Of a DNA stretch of 64,000 bases, positions 1-8,328 are shown in pieces. The notes under the pieces were generated by a model. That model saw nothing but the letters and a program-made list of their open reading frames with translations, ran no database searches and was not told the origin of the DNA. A program made the translations under genes and the position numbers. How positions within the stretch are numbered: the first letter of the stretch is position 1; every line of letters starts with the position of its first letter. The DNA comes from Pannonibacter sp. XCT-53 (GTDB lineage Bacteria; Pseudomonadota; Alphaproteobacteria; Rhizobiales; Stappiaceae), in contig NZ_JAABLQ010000003.1 of NCBI RefSeq assembly GCF_009915765.1, positions 1 through 64,000 of the forward strand, written 5' to 3'.

Positions 1-105
1 GCCGCCCGCCACGCCAGCGGCGAAACCCTCTCCTTCATCGCCCCAGCCGACCGCCTCCACCCCTTCGACGCAACCACCGGAAAGCGCATCCCGGCACGCC
101 CGTGA
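1..105 (+). CDS. ABC transporter ATP-binding protein, C-terminal fragment
   Basis: Frame 1 is open from the window edge to a TGA at 103-105 and gives 34 residues. The piece ends with a segment reading LHPFDATTGKRI. That resembles the last beta-strand of the TOBE/OB domain in MalK/UgpC-type sugar-importer ATPases, where a 'vhlFDaxtGxRi' ending is common. A perfect hairpin terminator follows 45 bp later, so this is probably the last gene of its operon. Family assignment rests on the short tail only; the substrate cannot be told. Confidence 0.6.
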   Translation, partial: AARHASGETLSFIAPADRLHPFDATTGKRIPARP

Positions 106-150
106 CACCCCCTCACCCCCCAACACAACCAAAACGCCCCAAGGGGCTCA

Positions 151-179
151 GGGGAGGCGAAATGAACGCCTCCCCTTTT
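151..179 (+). terminator. Rho-independent terminator after the ABC ATPase gene
   Basis: A perfect 9-bp stem (GGGGAGGCG at 151-159, CGCCTCCCC at 167-175) with a 7-nt loop is followed by TTTT. It lies 45 bp after the stop codon at 105. Confidence 0.85.
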
Positions 180-336
180 CATTTGCCGGCTCACGATGCG
201 CCGATACGACATGCATCTGTCCTCACACGACATTTTGGGGGCGCCCGCTTACCCCGACCGCAATCCTGACGTAGTCCTGACCTGTGATGTGACAGTTTGA
301 TGACATCCCATCCATCGACGGACCCGGAGGATTGCC

Positions 337-2016
337 ATGCACCCGCTCCTGCTGATCCTGCATCTTGCCGCTGCGGTGATGCTGCTGCTCTGGGCGGTGC
401 GCATGGTGCGCACGGGCATGGAGCGGGCCTATGGCGCAGCGTTGCGGGACGGGCTGCGCAAGGCGCAGGGCGGTGTCGCCGGCATGGCGCTGGCCGGGGC
501 CGTCCTTGCCGTCCTGCTCCAAAGTTCCACCGCGGTCGGCTTGCTGGCGGCCGGCTTTGCCGGCTCCGGCCTGCTGGGCGGCGCGGCCGGGCTGGCTGCC
601 CTGATCGGGGCCGATGTCGGCTCCGCCCTCGTGGTCCGGATCCTGTCGCTGGACCTGTCCGGACTGATCCCGGTGCTGATCCTGGCGGGCTGCGTGCTGT
701 TCCTGAAGTTCGAGGGACGTCAGCCGCGCCAGATCGGCCGCATCATCCTCGGCATCGGCTTCGTGCTGCTGTCGCTGAAGATGATCGGCGAGGCGACCCA
801 GCCGCTCAGGTCCAGCACCGTGCTGCCGCTGGTCATCGGCTACCTGCAGAATGACGCCCTGACCTCCTTCGCCCTCGTGGCGCTTCTGACCTTCGGGCTG
901 CATTCCTCCGTCGCCATGGTGCTGCTGCTGGCCACGCTGGCAGGCGCCGGCGTCCTGCCCGTCGCCGCCGCCCTGCCGATGGTCCTCGGCGCCAATCTCG
1001 GGGCCGGGGTGATCGCGCTCTGGCTGACGCGCGACATGAGCCCGCAGGCCCGGCGGATCCCGCTCGGCAACCTGATCGTGCGCGCCGCGGCAGCGCTGGC
1101 CGGGCTCCTGCTGCTGCAGGCCGTGCCCGCCGATCCGGCCTGGTTCGGCGCGAGCCCGGCCGCCCAGCTGGTAAATGCGCATCTTGCCTTCAACCTGGTG
1201 CTCGCCGGCCTGGCGCTGCCGCTGGTCACGCCGGTCACGCGCCTGGCGGAACGGCTGCTCAAGGAGAAGGAGACGCCGGACCTGATGGTGAGCCAGCGGC
1301 CGCAGAGCGCGCTGGACCGGTCCACCCTGGCCCTCCCCGGCCTCGCGCTTGCCTCGGCCAAGCGCGAGCTGTTGCTGATGGGCGAAACGGTGGAACAGAT
1401 GTTCCGGCCGGTCATGGACCTGATGGCCGGGACAGACCCGGAGCGGATCACCGCCGTGCGGGCACTCGACGCCGAGGTCAACCGGCGCCACCGCGACATC
1501 AAGCTGTTCATCGCGGAGATGACCCGCGGCCAGCTGTCGGAGGAGGACGCGCGGCGCGGCCTGCAGCTGACCGACTTTGCCATCAACATGGAACATGTCG
1601 GCGACATCATCGCCAAGACGCTGCTGCCCCTGGCCGACGAGAAGATCCGCCTGCGGCTCACCTTCTCCGACGAGGGGTGGGCCGAGATGCTGCGCCTGCA
1701 CGCCCGCGTGCTGGCCAACCTGCAGATGGCGATGAACGTGCTGGTCTCGGGCGACACCCAGTCGGCACAACAGCTGATGCGCGAGAAGGAGGCCATGCGG
1801 CAGCTGGAACGCGACAGCCACGAACGGCATCTGAAGCGCCTGCAGACCGGCAACGCCGACAGCATCGCAACCTCGAACATGCATCTGGAAGTCGTCCGGG
1901 CCTTCAAGGAAATCAATTCCCTGCTGGTCACCGTCGCCCATCCGATCCTGGAGGAACAGGGGCTGATCCTGAAGAGCCGTCTGGCCGAGCCGGGCGAGGC
2001 GCTGCGGCGCGCCTGA
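337..2016 (+). CDS. Na/Pi cotransporter family protein with C-terminal PhoU-like domain
   Basis: A 559-residue inner-membrane protein of the NptA/YjbB type, expected to move phosphate with sodium. The first ~290 residues are hydrophobic helices. They carry the duplicated family motif as QSST at residues 62-65 and an HSSVAM copy near residue 190. From about residue 340 the protein is soluble, helical and charged, as in the PhoU-like domain usually fused to bacterial members. The ATG at 337 follows a CGGAGG ribosome site. It stands alone, convergent with the cupin gene. Its stop codon lies inside the first unit of a 13-bp repeat array. Substrate is inferred from the family. Confidence 0.88.
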   Translation: MHPLLLILHLAAAVMLLLWAVRMVRTGMERAYGAALRDGLRKAQGGVAGMALAGAVLAVLLQSSTAVGLLAAGFAGSGLLGGAAGLAALIGADVGSALVVRILSLDLSGLIPVLILAGCVLFLKFEGRQPRQIGRIILGIGFVLLSLKMIGEATQPLRSSTVLPLVIGYLQNDALTSFALVALLTFGLHSSVAMVLLLATLAGAGVLPVAAALPMVLGANLGAGVIALWLTRDMSPQARRIPLGNLIVRAAAALAGLLLLQAVPADPAWFGASPAAQLVNAHLAFNLVLAGLALPLVTPVTRLAERLLKEKETPDLMVSQRPQSALDRSTLALPGLALASAKRELLLMGETVEQMFRPVMDLMAGTDPERITAVRALDAEVNRRHRDIKLFIAEMTRGQLSEEDARRGLQLTDFAINMEHVGDIIAKTLLPLADEKIRLRLTFSDEGWAEMLRLHARVLANLQMAMNVLVSGDTQSAQQLMREKEAMRQLERDSHERHLKRLQTGNADSIATSNMHLEVVRAFKEINSLLVTVAHPILEEQGLILKSRLAEPGEALRRA

Positions 2017-2141
2017 CCTGGCTGCCAGGCTTTCCTGCCAGACTTTCCGGCCAGACCCGCCAACCGCACCTGCGGACCAGATCTGCAGGCCAGACCGGCC
2101 AGCCAGACCTTAATGCCAGACCTTCAAGCCGGATCTGCAAG
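2012..2141. repeat. Degenerate 13-bp tandem array starting on the Na/Pi gene stop codon
   Basis: Ten successive 13-bp units fit this interval. CCAGA(C/T) begins at 2038, 2051, 2077, 2090, 2103 and 2116, an exact 13-bp register. The units at 2012, 2025, 2064 and 2129 are more diverged. The consensus is close to CCAGACCTGCNNG. The first unit (CCTGACCTGGCTG) contains the TGA stop of the preceding gene. The array is not in an obvious ORF and has no terminator-type T-run. Confidence 0.75.
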
Positions 2142-2221
2142 CCTTGCCGGCGCGCAGGCCCGTCGGGGTCCCGATGTGCGCCGCGCGGCCCTACGTCGGT
2201 CGGGGGCACGCCCCGCGCGCG

Positions 2222-2572
2222 TCAGGGCAGGCGGATGACGAACAGCTTGCGGGTCGTCTCGACCACTTCCCAGATGCCGGTGAAGCCGGGCTCCAGGATG
2301 AAGCTGTCGCCCGCCCGCAGCTCGCGCACGGCGCCCGTGGCATCCGTCAGGCGCGACACCCCGGACAGGATCGAGCAGAATTCCCATTCGTCATAGACGA
2401 CACGCCAGGCGCCCGGCGTGGATTGCCAGACGCCGGAGAACTGACGCCCGTCCTCGCGGGTCTCGACCAGCCATGTGGTGAATTCCGGCTGGCCGGAGAG
2501 AAGCCTGGCTGGAGCCGGGGCATCGCGTTCAGGCTCGATGGCGTCGAGGTCGAAGGGAAGGAAATGCTGCAT
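2222..2572 (-). CDS. Cupin domain-containing protein (EutQ/DUF861-like)
   Basis: A 116-residue single-domain beta-barrel protein. The segment WEFCSILSGVSRLTDATG followed by LRAGDSFILEPGFTGIWEVVE matches the two conserved cupin strands of the Cupin_3/DUF861 family, whose members often have a Tyr/Trp-Glu-Phe signature in place of the full histidine metal site. The ATG at 2572 was chosen because GGGAG stands 6 bases upstream; a start 8 codons earlier lacks a ribosome site. It is convergent with the Na/Pi cotransporter gene. Catalytic role unknown. Confidence 0.8.
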   Translation of the reverse strand: MQHFLPFDLDAIEPERDAPAPARLLSGQPEFTTWLVETREDGRQFSGVWQSTPGAWRVVYDEWEFCSILSGVSRLTDATGAVRELRAGDSFILEPGFTGIWEVVETTRKLFVIRLP

Positions 2573-2783
2573 GAGGGCTCCCGGCAGGACTGGCACCCGG
2601 GACCCGTCCGCAGGCCGGAGGGCGCGGCACGGATCGCGGGGATGGCGCGCAGTCTAGCGCGACGCACGGGCCGGGATAAACCGCCGCCGGCAGAATTTTC
2701 GACGGCAACCGGCGGGACGGGCGCGTCGCGTCGCGCATGCCGGACAGGACGCAGGACCGGGCGATTGATGGCCCGAAAACCAG

Positions 2784-2813
2784 AAAGGCAGGTTCGTTGC
2801 CGAACCTGCCTTT
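2784..2813 (-). terminator. Terminator downstream of tRNA-Ala
   Basis: The arms AAAGGCAGGTTCG (2784-2796) and CGAACCTGCCTTT (2801-2813) are perfectly complementary around a TTGC loop. On the minus strand the hairpin follows the tRNA by a few bases and ends in TTT. Confidence 0.85.
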
Positions 2814-2817
2814 GAAG

Positions 2818-2893
<76 letters not shown>

Positions 2894-2938
2894 GTATCTC
2901 GTCGGCCGGCTTGGGTGACCGGCGTCTTGTGGAGCTGG

Positions 2939-2967
2939 CTTATAGAGGGGGTATCCGGATTGATCAA
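2939..2967 (-). promoter_or_regulatory. Sigma-70-type promoter for tRNA-Ala
   Basis: On the minus strand TTGATC (2967-2962) and TATAAG (2944-2939) are separated by exactly 17 bp. Transcription would start about 40 nt before the mature tRNA 5' end. Seen by eye, not scored. Confidence 0.6.
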
Positions 2968-3041
2968 GAGCATATTCGAAGTTTTTTCTTCACAGCCCTG
3001 TGGACAATTCCGGAACCCCGCAGCCAGCCCCGTCTAACCCG

Positions 3042-3425
3042 TTAACGGTCTGTATCGTCGTCGATTTCCAGAACGATACCGGGAACGGACTCGTCTTCCT
3101 CGTCCTCGTCGTCGATGAACACGTCATCTTCCGGCTCGTCGCCGATGTCGGCTTCCTCGTCTTCCTCGAGATCCGGCACCACATCGCCCTCGACCTCGGC
3201 ATCCGCTTCCTCCAGCGTGACCAGCTCGGGCGCGACCAGATCTTCCTCCTCATCCTCGTCATCCTCCTGCTCGATGACGCGGGAGGCCTTGGCGGCACGG
3301 GCGCTCGACACGACGTCGAACAGGGTGCCGCACTTCGGGCAGGTGATCGGGTTGCGGTTCAGATCGTAATATTTGGCGCCGCAGCCAGGGCACAGACGCT
3401 TTGTACCAAGTTCAGGTTTTGCCAC
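3042..3425 (-). CDS. TIGR02300 family (FYDLN-acid) protein
   Basis: A 127-residue alphaproteobacterial family protein of unknown function. The N-terminus carries a rubredoxin-like zinc knuckle, CPGCGAKYYDLNR...CPKCG (two CxxC pairs about 16 residues apart). The rest is a strongly acidic tail rich in Glu and Asp. The YYDLN segment corresponds to the FYDLN that names the family. It is divergent from aroA, an arrangement I recall as common in Rhizobiales. Zinc binding is inferred from the cysteines. Confidence 0.88.
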   Translation of the reverse strand: MAKPELGTKRLCPGCGAKYYDLNRNPITCPKCGTLFDVVSSARAAKASRVIEQEDDEDEEEDLVAPELVTLEEADAEVEGDVVPDLEEDEEADIGDEPEDDVFIDDEDEEDESVPGIVLEIDDDTDR

Positions 3426-3591
3426 CGTGCTTACCCTTCGTTCGAGCTGGTGAGGGACAAACTGCCCTCGTCGGAGAGGCGCGGCCCATATCGCTGACGC
3501 GCCTGTCTGTCAAAGGCTAAATGATCGGTCTCGTTGTCTGAAGCATTCTCGGGCGGCGTACAAGCAAAAATTCGACACCCGACACTGCTGT

Positions 3592-3620
3592 TTGATGACG
3601 GCCCGAGAGGCCCGTGATAG
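3592..3620 (+). promoter_or_regulatory. Possible promoter of the aroA-cmk operon
   Basis: TTGATG (3592-3597) and TGATAG (3615-3620) are spaced 17 bp, 44 bp before the aroA start, in the divergent gap with the FYDLN-acid gene. The -10 match is weak. Confidence 0.3.
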
Positions 3621-3663
3621 GAGTGACAACCTTTTTTTGACGCAGCAGCTTCCGGAAGTGTCC

Positions 3664-5019
3664 ATGTCTCATCATTCGTCGCCCCGTCCCCTGCGGTCCC
3701 GCGCCGGCTCCGCGCTCTCCGGGCGTATCCGCGTTCCCGGCGACAAGTCCGTGTCCCACCGTTCGCTGATGTTTGGCGCCCTTGCCGCCGGCCGGACCAC
3801 GGTCTCGGGCCTGCTCGAGGGTGAGGACGTGCTGAACACCGCCGGGGCCATGCGCGCCGTCGGCGCCCGCATCGAGAAGACGCCCGACGGCACCTACCTG
3901 ATCGACGGGGTCGGGCTCGGCAACCTGCTCGAGCCGGATCATGTCATCGACTTCGGCAATGCCGGCACGGGCGTGCGCCTGACCATGGGCATCTTCGGCA
4001 CGCATCCGATTGCCGCGACCTTCGTCGGCGACGCCTCGCTGTCGCGCCGGCCGATGGGTCGCGTGCTCGACCCGCTGCGTCTGATGGGTACCCAGGTCGT
4101 GGCGCGCGTCGGCGATCGCCTGCCGCTGTCGATCCGCGGGGCCGACGTGCCGGTTCCCATCACCTACCGCGTGCCGATGCCCTCGGCCCAGGTGAAGTCG
4201 GCGGTGCTGCTGGCCGGCCTCAACACCCCGGGCGAGACCACGGTCATCGAGCCGATCGCCACCCGCGACCACACCGAGAAGATGATGGCCGGCTTCGGGG
4301 CCGACATTTCCGTGACCATCGACGAGGCAGGCGCGCGCATCATCCGCCTGAAGGGCCAGCCGGAGCTGAAGGCGCAGACCATCGACGTGCCGGGCGACCC
4401 GTCCTCGGCCGCCTTCCCGATCGTCGCCGCGCTGATCACGCCGGGCTCCGACATCACGGTCGAGAACGTGCTGCTCAACGAGCACCGCACCGGCCTCATC
4501 ACGACGCTGATCGAGATGGGCGGCGACATTGTGATCGAGAACGAGCGCATGGCCGGCGGCGAGCGCGTGGGCGACATCCGCGTCCGCGCAAGCCGGCTGA
4601 AGGGCGTGACCGTACCGGCAAGTCGCGCTCCGTCGATGATCGACGAATATCCGGTGCTGGCCATTGCGGCTGCCTTTGCCGAGGGCGACACCTACATGCC
4701 TGGTCTGGACGAGCTGCGGGTGAAGGAGTCCGACCGTCTGGCGGCCGTGGCGCGCGGGCTGGAGGCCAACGGCGTGCCCTGCCATGAAGGCGAGGCCGAG
4801 CTGACCGTGACCGGCGGGGCGTCCGGGATCGGTGGCGGCACGGTGGCGACCCACCTCGACCACCGCATCGCCATGAGCTTCCTGGTCCTGGGCCTCGCCA
4901 GCGACAAGGCCGTGACCGTCGATGACGGCGCGGTGATCGCCACCAGCTTCCCGACCTTTACCACGCTCTTTGCAGACCTCGGTGCCGACATTGCCGAGCT
5001 GGAGGACGCACGCGCATGA
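3664..5019 (+). CDS. aroA: 3-phosphoshikimate 1-carboxyvinyltransferase (EPSP synthase)
   Basis: Transfers enolpyruvate from PEP to shikimate 3-phosphate, the sixth step of the shikimate pathway. The 451 residues show the PEP-site motif GRIRVPGDKSVSHRS near residue 20, the GNAGTGVR loop near residue 100, and the RVKESDRL segment near residue 358. The ATG at 3664 (MSHHSS...) was chosen over an upstream start because rhizobial AroA proteins begin this way and GGAAG lies just before it. The sequence DKSVSHR and an Ala in GNAGTG suggest the class II type found in Agrobacterium; this is from memory. It overlaps cmk by ATGA. Confidence 0.96.
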   Translation: MSHHSSPRPLRSRAGSALSGRIRVPGDKSVSHRSLMFGALAAGRTTVSGLLEGEDVLNTAGAMRAVGARIEKTPDGTYLIDGVGLGNLLEPDHVIDFGNAGTGVRLTMGIFGTHPIAATFVGDASLSRRPMGRVLDPLRLMGTQVVARVGDRLPLSIRGADVPVPITYRVPMPSAQVKSAVLLAGLNTPGETTVIEPIATRDHTEKMMAGFGADISVTIDEAGARIIRLKGQPELKAQTIDVPGDPSSAAFPIVAALITPGSDITVENVLLNEHRTGLITTLIEMGGDIVIENERMAGGERVGDIRVRASRLKGVTVPASRAPSMIDEYPVLAIAAAFAEGDTYMPGLDELRVKESDRLAAVARGLEANGVPCHEGEAELTVTGGASGIGGGTVATHLDHRIAMSFLVLGLASDKAVTVDDGAVIATSFPTFTTLFADLGADIAELEDARA

Positions 5020-5642
5020 TCATCGCGATCGACGGACCGGCCGCATCCGGCAAGGGAACGCTTGCCCGTCGTCTTGCAGCGCATTTCGGCCTGCGCCACC
5101 TGGACACCGGCCTGACGTATCGGGCCGTGGCGGCGGCGCTGCTGGCGCAGGGGCTGCCGCTTGGCGATGAAGCCATCGCGGTCGAGATCGCCCGACGTCT
5201 CGACCTGAGCCACATGGACCGGGCGCTGCTGTCGGCGCATGAAACCGGCGAGGCGGCCTCGCGCATCGCCGTGCTGCCGGCCCTGCGCGAGGAGCTGGTC
5301 CGCCTGCAGCGGGCCTTTGCCAAGGCCCCTCCGGGCGCCGTGCTCGACGGGCGCGACATCGGCACGGTCGTCTGCCCCGACGCGGGCGTGAAGCTCTATG
5401 TCACGGCTGCGCCCGAGGCGCGGGCGAAACGGCGCACGGCAGAGATGCTGTCGCAGGGCAAGGAGGCAGACTTTGCCTCCGTGCTCGAGGACCTGAAGCG
5501 TCGCGACGAGCGCGACCAGAGCCGCACCGTCGCTCCGCTGAGGCAGGCCGCAGACGCGCACTTGCTTGACACGACCGAAATGGATATAGAGACGGCGTTT
5601 CGTGCGGCTGTGGATATCGTGACAGCCGCCCGGGCTTCCTGA
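5016..5642 (+). CDS. cmk: (d)CMP kinase
   Basis: Phosphorylates CMP and dCMP with ATP in pyrimidine nucleotide metabolism. The 208-residue protein opens with the P-loop IAIDGPAASGKGTLARRL (residues 3-20), then HLDTGLTYRAVA, and carries VLDGRDIGTVVCPDA and the C-terminal RDERDQSR lid segment. Its ATG overlaps the aroA stop (ATGA), so translation is probably coupled. The aroA-cmk-rpsA order is widely conserved. Confidence 0.96.
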   Translation: MIIAIDGPAASGKGTLARRLAAHFGLRHLDTGLTYRAVAAALLAQGLPLGDEAIAVEIARRLDLSHMDRALLSAHETGEAASRIAVLPALREELVRLQRAFAKAPPGAVLDGRDIGTVVCPDAGVKLYVTAAPEARAKRRTAEMLSQGKEADFASVLEDLKRRDERDQSRTVAPLRQAADAHLLDTTEMDIETAFRAAVDIVTAARAS

Positions 5643-6011
5643 GCGTCATCTGCATCAAGCCTGGTCTTGATGACCTGCCAGACCGGCCGACATCCGGGTG
5701 GCAGGTTTGCCGGTTTCATCGCCGGCCTGCGGGTTTGCCAGGGGTCCGCCGGACACGGGCAGGCCTCCTGCCGGCGCCCGGAAGGGAAACCCGCCTGCCC
5801 CGCGGCAGACGGACAGAGAGATTTCAAGGCGAGCCAGCAAGCACGTCTTTTGAAGGAAGAAACGGGTTTTCCGTCTTCCGCCCGCCGGCCCATTCCGGAT
5901 GCATCCGCAGACGGCATGGCTGGAGCCTGAAACAGGCTCCCGGGAGGTTGGAAAGCCTGACGAGCAACACCAGCCCGCCGGCGCCCGCCAGAAATGGCAC
6001 CAGGAGATTTT
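5643..6011 (+). other. Long rpsA leader/intergenic region with hairpins
   Basis: No gene is seen in this 369-bp gap. It holds a weak hairpin after cmk (ATCAAG/CTTGAT, 5654-5671), a hairpin GGAAGA..CGG/CCG..TCTTCC (5855-5879), and a perfect 8-bp hairpin GGAGCCTG-AAA-CAGGCTCC (5922-5940) 71 bp before the rpsA start. The first half has many short repeats of GGTTTGCC and GCCGG type. The rpsA ribosome site AGGAG sits at the 3' end. Confidence 0.5.
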
Positions 6012-7709
6012 ATGAGCGAACTGAACCCCTCCACCGCGGATTTTGCCGCCCTTCTGAACGAGTCCTTTGCCTCGAACGACCTGTATGAAGGGTCTGTCGT
6101 CAAGGGCACGATCGTCGCCATCGAGAAGGACCTGGCCGTCATCGACGTCGGCCTGAAGGTGGAAGGCCGCGTGCCGCTGAAGGAATTCGGCGTCAAGGGC
6201 CGTGATGGCGAACTCAAGGTTGGCGATGAGGTCGAGGTTTACCTGGAGCGCGTCGAGAACGCCCTCGGTGAAGCCGTCCTGTCGCGCGAGAAGGCTCGCC
6301 GCGAAGAGAGCTGGGTCCGCCTCGAAGTCTCCTTCGAGAAGGGCGAAAAGGTTACCGGCCAGATCTTCAACCAGGTCAAGGGCGGCTTCACCGTGGACCT
6401 CGACGGCGCCGTGGCCTTCCTGCCGCGTTCGCAGGTCGACATCCGCCCGGTGCGCGACGTCACCCCGCTGATGCACACCCCGCAGCCGTTCCAGATCCTC
6501 AAGATGGACAAGCGCCGCGGCAACATCGTGGTGTCGCGCCGCGTCGTTCTGGAAGAAACCCGCGCCGAACAGCGTTCGGAACTGGTCCAGAGCCTCGAGG
6601 AAGGCCAGACCGTGGAAGGCGTGGTCAAGAACATCACCGACTACGGTGCGTTCGTCGACCTCGGCGGCATCGATGGCCTGCTGCACGTCACCGACATCGC
6701 GTGGCGCCGCATCAACCATCCGTCGGAAGTGCTGTCCATCGGCCAGACCGTCCGCGTCCAGATCATCCGCGTCAACCAGGACACGCACCGCATCAGCCTC
6801 GGCATGAAGCAGCTTGAGACTGATCCGTGGGATGGCATCGAAGCCAAGTACCCGATCAGCGCCAAGTTCTCGGGCCGCGTGACCAACATCACCGACTACG
6901 GTGCGTTCGTCGAGCTGGAGCCGGGCATCGAAGGCCTGATCCACGTGTCCGAAATGTCCTGGACCAAGAAGAACGTCCATCCGGGCAAGATCGTCTCGAC
7001 CTCGCAGGAAGTCGACGTCATGGTCCTGGAAGTCGATCCGGTCAAGCGCCGCATCTCGCTCGGTCTCAAGCAGACCCTGCAGAACCCGTGGGATGCGTTT
7101 GCCGAGCGGTTCCCGGTCGGCACGGAAGTCGAAGGCGAAGTCAAGAACAAGACCGAATTCGGTCTGTTCATCGGCCTCGAAGGCGACGTGGACGGCATGG
7201 TGCACCTGTCCGACCTCGACTGGAACCGTCCGGGCGAGCAGGTCATCGAGGAGTACAAGAAGGGCGACGTCGTCAAGGCCGTGGTTCTTGACGTCGACGT
7301 GGAGAAGGAGCGCATCTCGCTCGGCATCAAGCAGCTCGGCGGTGATCCGTTCGAGTCCGTGGCCGCCGGCGACGTCCGCAAGAACGCCATCGTCACCTGC
7401 GAGGTTCTCGAGGTGAAGGACGGCGGTCTGGAAGTGAAGATCGCCGACAGCGACCTCACCACCTTCATCCGTCGCGCCGACCTGTCCCGCGACCGTGCCG
7501 AGCAGCGTCCGGAGCGTTTCAACGTCGGTGAGAAGTTCGACGCCCGCGTCACGCAGTTCGACAAGAAGACCCGTCGCGTTTCCGTGTCCATCAAGGCCCT
7601 GGAAATCGCGGAAGAGAAGGAAGCCGTCGCTCAGTACGGTTCGTCCGACTCGGGTGCTTCGCTGGGCGACATCCTCGGCGCAGCCCTCAAGGCCCGCGAC
7701 GAGGACTGA
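6012..7709 (+). CDS. rpsA: 30S ribosomal protein S1
   Basis: Brings mRNA to the 30S subunit and unwinds structured leaders. The 565-residue product is six S1 (OB-fold) domains in a row. Domain 1 begins near residue 24 (VVKGTIVAIEKDLAVIDVG). Domains 3 and 4 carry the near-identical VxNITDYGAFV(D/E)L and ISLGMKQLE/ISLGLKQTL elements. The ATG at 6012 (MSELNPST) follows AGGAG; an in-frame ATG six codons earlier has no ribosome site. Length matches alphaproteobacterial S1. A strong terminator follows. The long structured leader would allow self-regulation, which is known for S1 in E. coli but only inferred here. Confidence 0.97.
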   Translation: MSELNPSTADFAALLNESFASNDLYEGSVVKGTIVAIEKDLAVIDVGLKVEGRVPLKEFGVKGRDGELKVGDEVEVYLERVENALGEAVLSREKARREESWVRLEVSFEKGEKVTGQIFNQVKGGFTVDLDGAVAFLPRSQVDIRPVRDVTPLMHTPQPFQILKMDKRRGNIVVSRRVVLEETRAEQRSELVQSLEEGQTVEGVVKNITDYGAFVDLGGIDGLLHVTDIAWRRINHPSEVLSIGQTVRVQIIRVNQDTHRISLGMKQLETDPWDGIEAKYPISAKFSGRVTNITDYGAFVELEPGIEGLIHVSEMSWTKKNVHPGKIVSTSQEVDVMVLEVDPVKRRISLGLKQTLQNPWDAFAERFPVGTEVEGEVKNKTEFGLFIGLEGDVDGMVHLSDLDWNRPGEQVIEEYKKGDVVKAVVLDVDVEKERISLGIKQLGGDPFESVAAGDVRKNAIVTCEVLEVKDGGLEVKIADSDLTTFIRRADLSRDRAEQRPERFNVGEKFDARVTQFDKKTRRVSVSIKALEIAEEKEAVAQYGSSDSGASLGDILGAALKARDED

Positions 7710-7740
7710 TCCTCATCCGGCCGACAGGCTCAGAACACGG

Positions 7741-7768
7741 AAAGGCCCGGGCCAGCGCCCGGGCCTTT
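7741..7768 (+). terminator. Terminator of rpsA
   Basis: Perfect 12-bp stem AAAGGCCCGGGC (7741-7752) / GCCCGGGCCTTT (7757-7768) with a CAGC loop, 31 bp after the rpsA stop. Confidence 0.9.
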
Positions 7769-7896
7769 CTGCATTCCGGGGCAAGGGATGTCTGGCCCGT
7801 GGAGACAATCCGTTGCCGATTGTGATGCGCGCCGGCTCGCCAAGGGCCGAGGGCGCGGTGTAGTGTCCGGCCCAGCCCCACCGCACCGGACCCGCC

Positions 7897-8307
7897 ATGA
7901 TCCGCTTCGACCTCAATCCCCGCCTCGAAGGCGACAGCCTGCCTGTTGCCGACCTGCCGCTGTGTGCCGTGCGCCTGATGAAGGATGCGAATTACCCCTG
8001 GCTCCTGCTCATTCCGCGCCAAAGCGACCTGGTCGAGATCACCGACCTTGCGCCGGAGGACCGGCTGCAGCTCATGACCGAAATCGCCACCTGCGCCGAG
8101 ACCCTCAAGGGCATCACCGGCTGCGACAAGATCAACATCGGCGCCCTCGGCAACGTGGTGTCCCAGTTGCACGTGCATGTGATCGCCCGGTTCCGGAGCG
8201 ATGCGGCCTGGCCCGGTCCCGTCTGGGGCGCCGCGCCCGCAACCCCCTATGAACCCGCCGCACAGGAGCGCCTCGTTGACGCGTTGCGCGCCCGGCTGAT
8301 CGCCTGA
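7897..8307 (+). CDS. HIT domain-containing protein
   Basis: A 136-residue histidine-triad superfamily protein, expected to hydrolyse or transfer nucleotides. The helix-strand core DKINIGALGNVVSQLHVHVIARF (near residue 95) is the HIT signature, with Gln in place of the first His of the usual H-x-H-x-H. That Q-x-H-x-H form occurs in some proteobacterial HIT subfamilies, so the protein may still be active. It lies 21 bp upstream of nudC, pointing to shared nucleotide housekeeping. Substrate unknown. Confidence 0.88.
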   Translation: MIRFDLNPRLEGDSLPVADLPLCAVRLMKDANYPWLLLIPRQSDLVEITDLAPEDRLQLMTEIATCAETLKGITGCDKINIGALGNVVSQLHVHVIARFRSDAAWPGPVWGAAPATPYEPAAQERLVDALRARLIA

Positions 8308-8328
8308 CGGCTGCCGAGGGAGAGAGAC

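Noticed and set aside
3592..3663. Earlier in-frame start for aroA adding 24 residues
   Set aside because: The extension would cover the likely promoter, and AroA homologues begin at the MSHHSS position.
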